Shown piece by piece: positions 33,400 to 35,728 of a stretch of DNA of 35,728 bases. The stretch is from an archaeon. Lineage in GTDB: Archaea > Asgardarchaeota > Hermodarchaeia > Hermodarchaeales > Hermodarchaeaceae. Position 1 is the stretch's first letter; every line of letters begins with the position of its first letter. Under the pieces are notes generated by a model. That model did not search any database and was not told the origin of the DNA. It saw only the letters and a list, made by a program, of their open reading frames with translations. The position numbers were made by a program, and so were the translations under genes. The stretch spans positions 1 through 35,728 of the forward strand of contig JABXGS010000117.1 of assembly GCA_016550425.1 (NCBI GenBank), written 5' to 3'.

Positions 33400-33884
33400 T
33401 CGCATTTCACCTCAGGTTTCATTTGCTTGAGCGGGTTTGGCCCTAATTCTAGTAACCGAGTGTAAAACGATGATGCAGTTTCAACCCATTTGTTAGCCAT
33501 TCCAGCGCTCATTAATTCAAATCTTAATCGTCCTCCGAGACCTATTGCTTCGAGGTCCTTTGCTAGTTTTTGCATGCGTTTTTCTGCGTGTAGGTTGCCG
33601 GTGACAAAGTGACATTGATCTTTTAGGCAGCCGGTGACCATGACGCCATCTGCGCCGTCTCTTAGAGCTTCAATGACATGTAGGGGATCAACCCGCCCAG
33701 AACAAGGAACTCGGATGATTTCCACGTTTACCGGATAGGACATTTTGCTTGTCCCTGCAAGATCTGCTGCGCCATAAGAGCAATAGTGGCAGCAAAAGCT
33801 TACAATGCGTGGTGTAAAGGCTGGCTTTGGTTTGGTAGCGGCTTTGGTGGATTTGCGTTTGGTTTTGGATTTTGCTTTACTCAT
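33396..33884 (-). CDS. mvhD: Hydrogenase delta subunit, Mvh-Hdr electron bridge
   Basis: MvhD carries a [2Fe-2S] cluster that hands electrons from MvhG to HdrA. The 162 residues include the family cysteines C31, C32, C35 (SFCCHYCSYGAADLAG), C61 (IRVPCSGR), C86 and C91 (VTGCLKDQCHFVTGN). All positions are cysteine, with no selenocysteine codon. The first 22 residues (SKAKSKTKRKSTKAATKPK) form a lysine-rich tail not usual in the family. The ATG overlaps the hdrA stop as ATGA, and its 3' end overlaps mvhG, so expression is tightly coupled. Confidence 0.96.
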   Translation of the reverse strand: MSKAKSKTKRKSTKAATKPKPAFTPRIVSFCCHYCSYGAADLAGTSKMSYPVNVEIIRVPCSGRVDPLHVIEALRDGADGVMVTGCLKDQCHFVTGNLHAEKRMQKLAKDLEAIGLGGRLRFELMSAGMANKWVETASSFYTRLLELGPNPLKQMKPEVKCE

Positions 33885-35728
33885 TCTTTGGATGTCCCCA
33901 CATTGGCGAGTAAGCCTTCAATTTGGGAGTAAATTTGTTTATCACGATAATGCCGGAGCTGGATGGCTTCCGCAGGACATTCGACGACACATATGCCGCA
34001 GCCTTTACAGGCGACTTCGATGACTTTTGCCACGCCTCCTTCCATGTAAATCGCGTTATACGGACAGACAGCAAAGCAGTTAGCGCATCCGATGCATAGA
34101 GATTCATCAACAACAGATTTGGCTAAATCAACTTCGACTTCGCCTTTGCTCATGGGGATAGCGGCATGAGAAGCAGCTGCGGCGCCCATAAAGGAGGCTT
34201 CAGCGATATCGCGTGGACTACTGCAGGTGCCAGCAAGAAAGATTCCATCAGTTGTGGTGTCAACCGGGGCAAGTTTCAAGTGGTATTCCCGGAAGAAACC
34301 ATCTAAATCAACTTCTAAATTCAGGGTATGTGCTAGTTCCTTGGCGCCGCTGGCAGGTATCATAGCAGCGGAGAGTACAAGTAGATCCACCGGAAACTGC
34401 TCTTGCGTTCCATTATGGTGGTCGACAGTCAGGGTCAGACTCTTTCCCTTTTCTTCCTTGACTTCAGTGACATCAATCCGATGGAATTTCACGCCTAGGC
34501 GTTGAGCGTCGAGATAATAGCGTTCATACTCTTTGCCCTGTAATCGGATGTCTTTGTAGAATACAGTTACTTCGGTTTCTGGCCAATGCTCTTTGATGTA
34601 GACTGCGTGTTTCATTGCGACCTGACAGCAGACGCGAGAACAATGAGAGTAGTAATTCGGGTCGCGGCTTCCAACACATTGAATCATCCCGACCCGTTTT
34701 GGCAGTTTTTTATCGGAAATGCGCTGTAACTGTCCATCGGTCGGACTCATTGGGTCGAGAATCCGGGCGAGCATGAATTGGGTAATCACGTTCGGATATT
34801 CGCCATACCCATACAACCCTTCCGGTTTGAAAACATCATACCCAGTGGCGACAATCGTGGTGCCAACGGTGATATCGGTATCCTTAGGTTGTTCGTCAAG
34901 ATGAATCGCATTCACTGGACAGATTTGTTCACATTTACCACATTTTGTGCAGGTGTCAAAATCAATTACGGGTGCCCGTGGAACCGCCTGAGGAAAGGGG
35001 TAGTAGATGGCTTTCCGGTTCGCTAGACCATAATTGTGTTCGTCAGGCACTTCAACAGGACAGATATCCATGCACTTGCCACAAAGTGTGCAGGTATCGA
35101 TATCAACGCCCCGAGGTTTACTGTGGAGCCGGGCCTGGAAGTTCCCGATGTAGCCACTGAATTGTGAGACTTCGGTTTGGGTATACACATGGATTTTGGG
35201 ATCATTGAGAAGAATGCGTTTTGCTAAACACTTGCGTGCCATTTCCCCGTGCCGTGGAGGAACACAGACTCCGCAAGTATCAGTCATGAATACGAACCCC
35301 AATTGTGCGGATTTACCACCGAGTGCTGGGCTGCGTTCCACAAGGTGGACTTCATAGCCATTATCGGCTAGAAGTGTTGTGGCGGCTATTCCTGCAATTC
35401 CTGCACCGATGACCATACATACCGGTGGCACTTTCTGAGTTGTTGAACCAATCGATTCAAGCTGTGCCGCGCGATAGACGCCGGCACGAATGAGATCTTT
35501 AGCTTTCTCTGTCGCTTTAGCGTAGTCATCTTTCTGTTTCATATGGGCCCAGGAGACTTGTTCGCGGATATTGACCATTTCGAAAAAGAAAGGGTTAATC
35601 CCCGCTTCTAACACGGTTCGACGGAAAGTGGGTTCATGCAATTTGGGACTACACGAGGCAACAATAACTCGATTGAGCTTATGCGCTTTGATATGTTTCT
35701 TGATGATATTTTGCCCTTCCTCAGAGCA
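33881..35728 (-). CDS. hdrA: Heterodisulfide reductase subunit A, N-terminus beyond window
   Basis: HdrA holds the bifurcating FAD, taking electrons from MvhD and splitting them between ferredoxin and a disulfide via HdrBC. The frame stays open to the right edge: upstream of the TTG-like codon at 35641 it continues CSEEGQNIIKKHIKAHKLNR then VIVASCSPKLHEPTF, the conserved HdrA N-terminal domain. The true start is therefore outside the window, roughly 250-300 bases away, judged from the usual family length. Visible elements in order are ASCSPK, FAD loop VIGAGIAGIAATTLL, CGVCVPPRH, ferredoxin motifs CTLCGKCMDICPVE and CTKCGKCEQICPVN, QCVGSRD with CSRVCCQVAMKHA, and C-terminal CIGCANCFAVCPYN and CKGCGICVVECPAE. 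All expected cluster cysteines are present. It is the first gene visible of the coupled hdrA-mvhDGA unit. hdrBC may lie further right or elsewhere. Confidence 0.97.
   Translation of the reverse strand, partial: CSEEGQNIIKKHIKAHKLNRVIVASCSPKLHEPTFRRTVLEAGINPFFFEMVNIREQVSWAHMKQKDDYAKATEKAKDLIRAGVYRAAQLESIGSTTQKVPPVCMVIGAGIAGIAATTLLADNGYEVHLVERSPALGGKSAQLGFVFMTDTCGVCVPPRHGEMARKCLAKRILLNDPKIHVYTQTEVSQFSGYIGNFQARLHSKPRGVDIDTCTLCGKCMDICPVEVPDEHNYGLANRKAIYYPFPQAVPRAPVIDFDTCTKCGKCEQICPVNAIHLDEQPKDTDITVGTTIVATGYDVFKPEGLYGYGEYPNVITQFMLARILDPMSPTDGQLQRISDKKLPKRVGMIQCVGSRDPNYYSHCSRVCCQVAMKHAVYIKEHWPETEVTVFYKDIRLQGKEYERYYLDAQRLGVKFHRIDVTEVKEEKGKSLTLTVDHHNGTQEQFPVDLLVLSAAMIPASGAKELAHTLNLEVDLDGFFREYHLKLAPVDTTTDGIFLAGTCSSPRDIAEASFMGAAAASHAAIPMSKGEVEVDLAKSVVDESLCIGCANCFAVCPYNAIYMEGGVAKVIEVACKGCGICVVECPAEAIQLRHYRDKQIYSQIEGLLANVGTSKE

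Noticed and set aside
1..35728. CRISPR array, insertion sequence or prophage
   Set aside because: I saw no regularly spaced repeats, transposase motifs, terminal inverted repeats or phage genes on reading both strands.

Overview
The window looks archaeal. It carries several genes of the tetrahydromethanopterin (H4MPT) methyl branch of the archaeal Wood-Ljungdahl pathway (fwdA, ftr, fwdC, mch), a four-gene hdrA-mvhD-mvhG-mvhA hydrogenase/heterodisulfide-reductase cluster, an archaeal Nre DNA-repair protein with a PCNA-binding tail, and a longin/roadblock-like protein of a kind abundant in Asgard archaea. There is no mcr gene here. My best guess is an Asgard-type or related H4MPT-using archaeon of moderate GC content. 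That placement is inference from gene content, not from a marker tree.

Layout. (1) 1-3331, minus strand: an ECF-type vitamin importer cassette made of a membrane-anchored repeat protein, a YkoE-like substrate component and a YkoD-like dual ATPase cut by the left edge. A clean palindrome lies upstream. (2) 3473-6397: a DUF389 membrane protein divergent from fwdA. (3) 6497-11591: a 1077-residue acetyltransferase/beta-sandwich fusion, a metallo-beta-lactamase hydrolase, and a two-gene unit of unknown function. (4) 11617-17049: a copper cassette (PadR-TRASH regulator, CopA with a C-terminal YHS domain, and a divergent 47-residue YHS protein) flanked by a stand-alone receiver and a soluble PAS-PAS histidine kinase. 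(5) 17211-21032: ftr, a frameshifted DUF1801 gene, then fwdC-mch and a small unknown gene. (6) 21155-24910: a P-type proton pump and an APC amino-acid permease whose 3' ends overlap on opposite strands by 81 bp. (7) 25158-30810: Nre, a UbiA prenyltransferase, a ferritin-like protein, an SPL-type radical SAM protein, a small winged-helix protein, a TPR-like protein, and the longin/beta-domain fusion with a strong hairpin in its leader. (8) 31130-35728, minus strand: mvhA, mvhG, mvhD and hdrA. The start codons of mvhD, mvhG (favoured start) and mvhA each overlap the preceding stop as ATGA. hdrA runs off the right edge.

How they work together. FwdABCD..., Ftr and Mch carry a one-carbon unit from CO2 to methenyl/formyl-H4MPT, or run in reverse. 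MvhADG-HdrA couples H2 oxidation to ferredoxin by flavin-based bifurcation and would feed the Fwd step. The remaining genes are housekeeping or homeostasis: vitamin import, copper export, proton and amino-acid transport, and repair.
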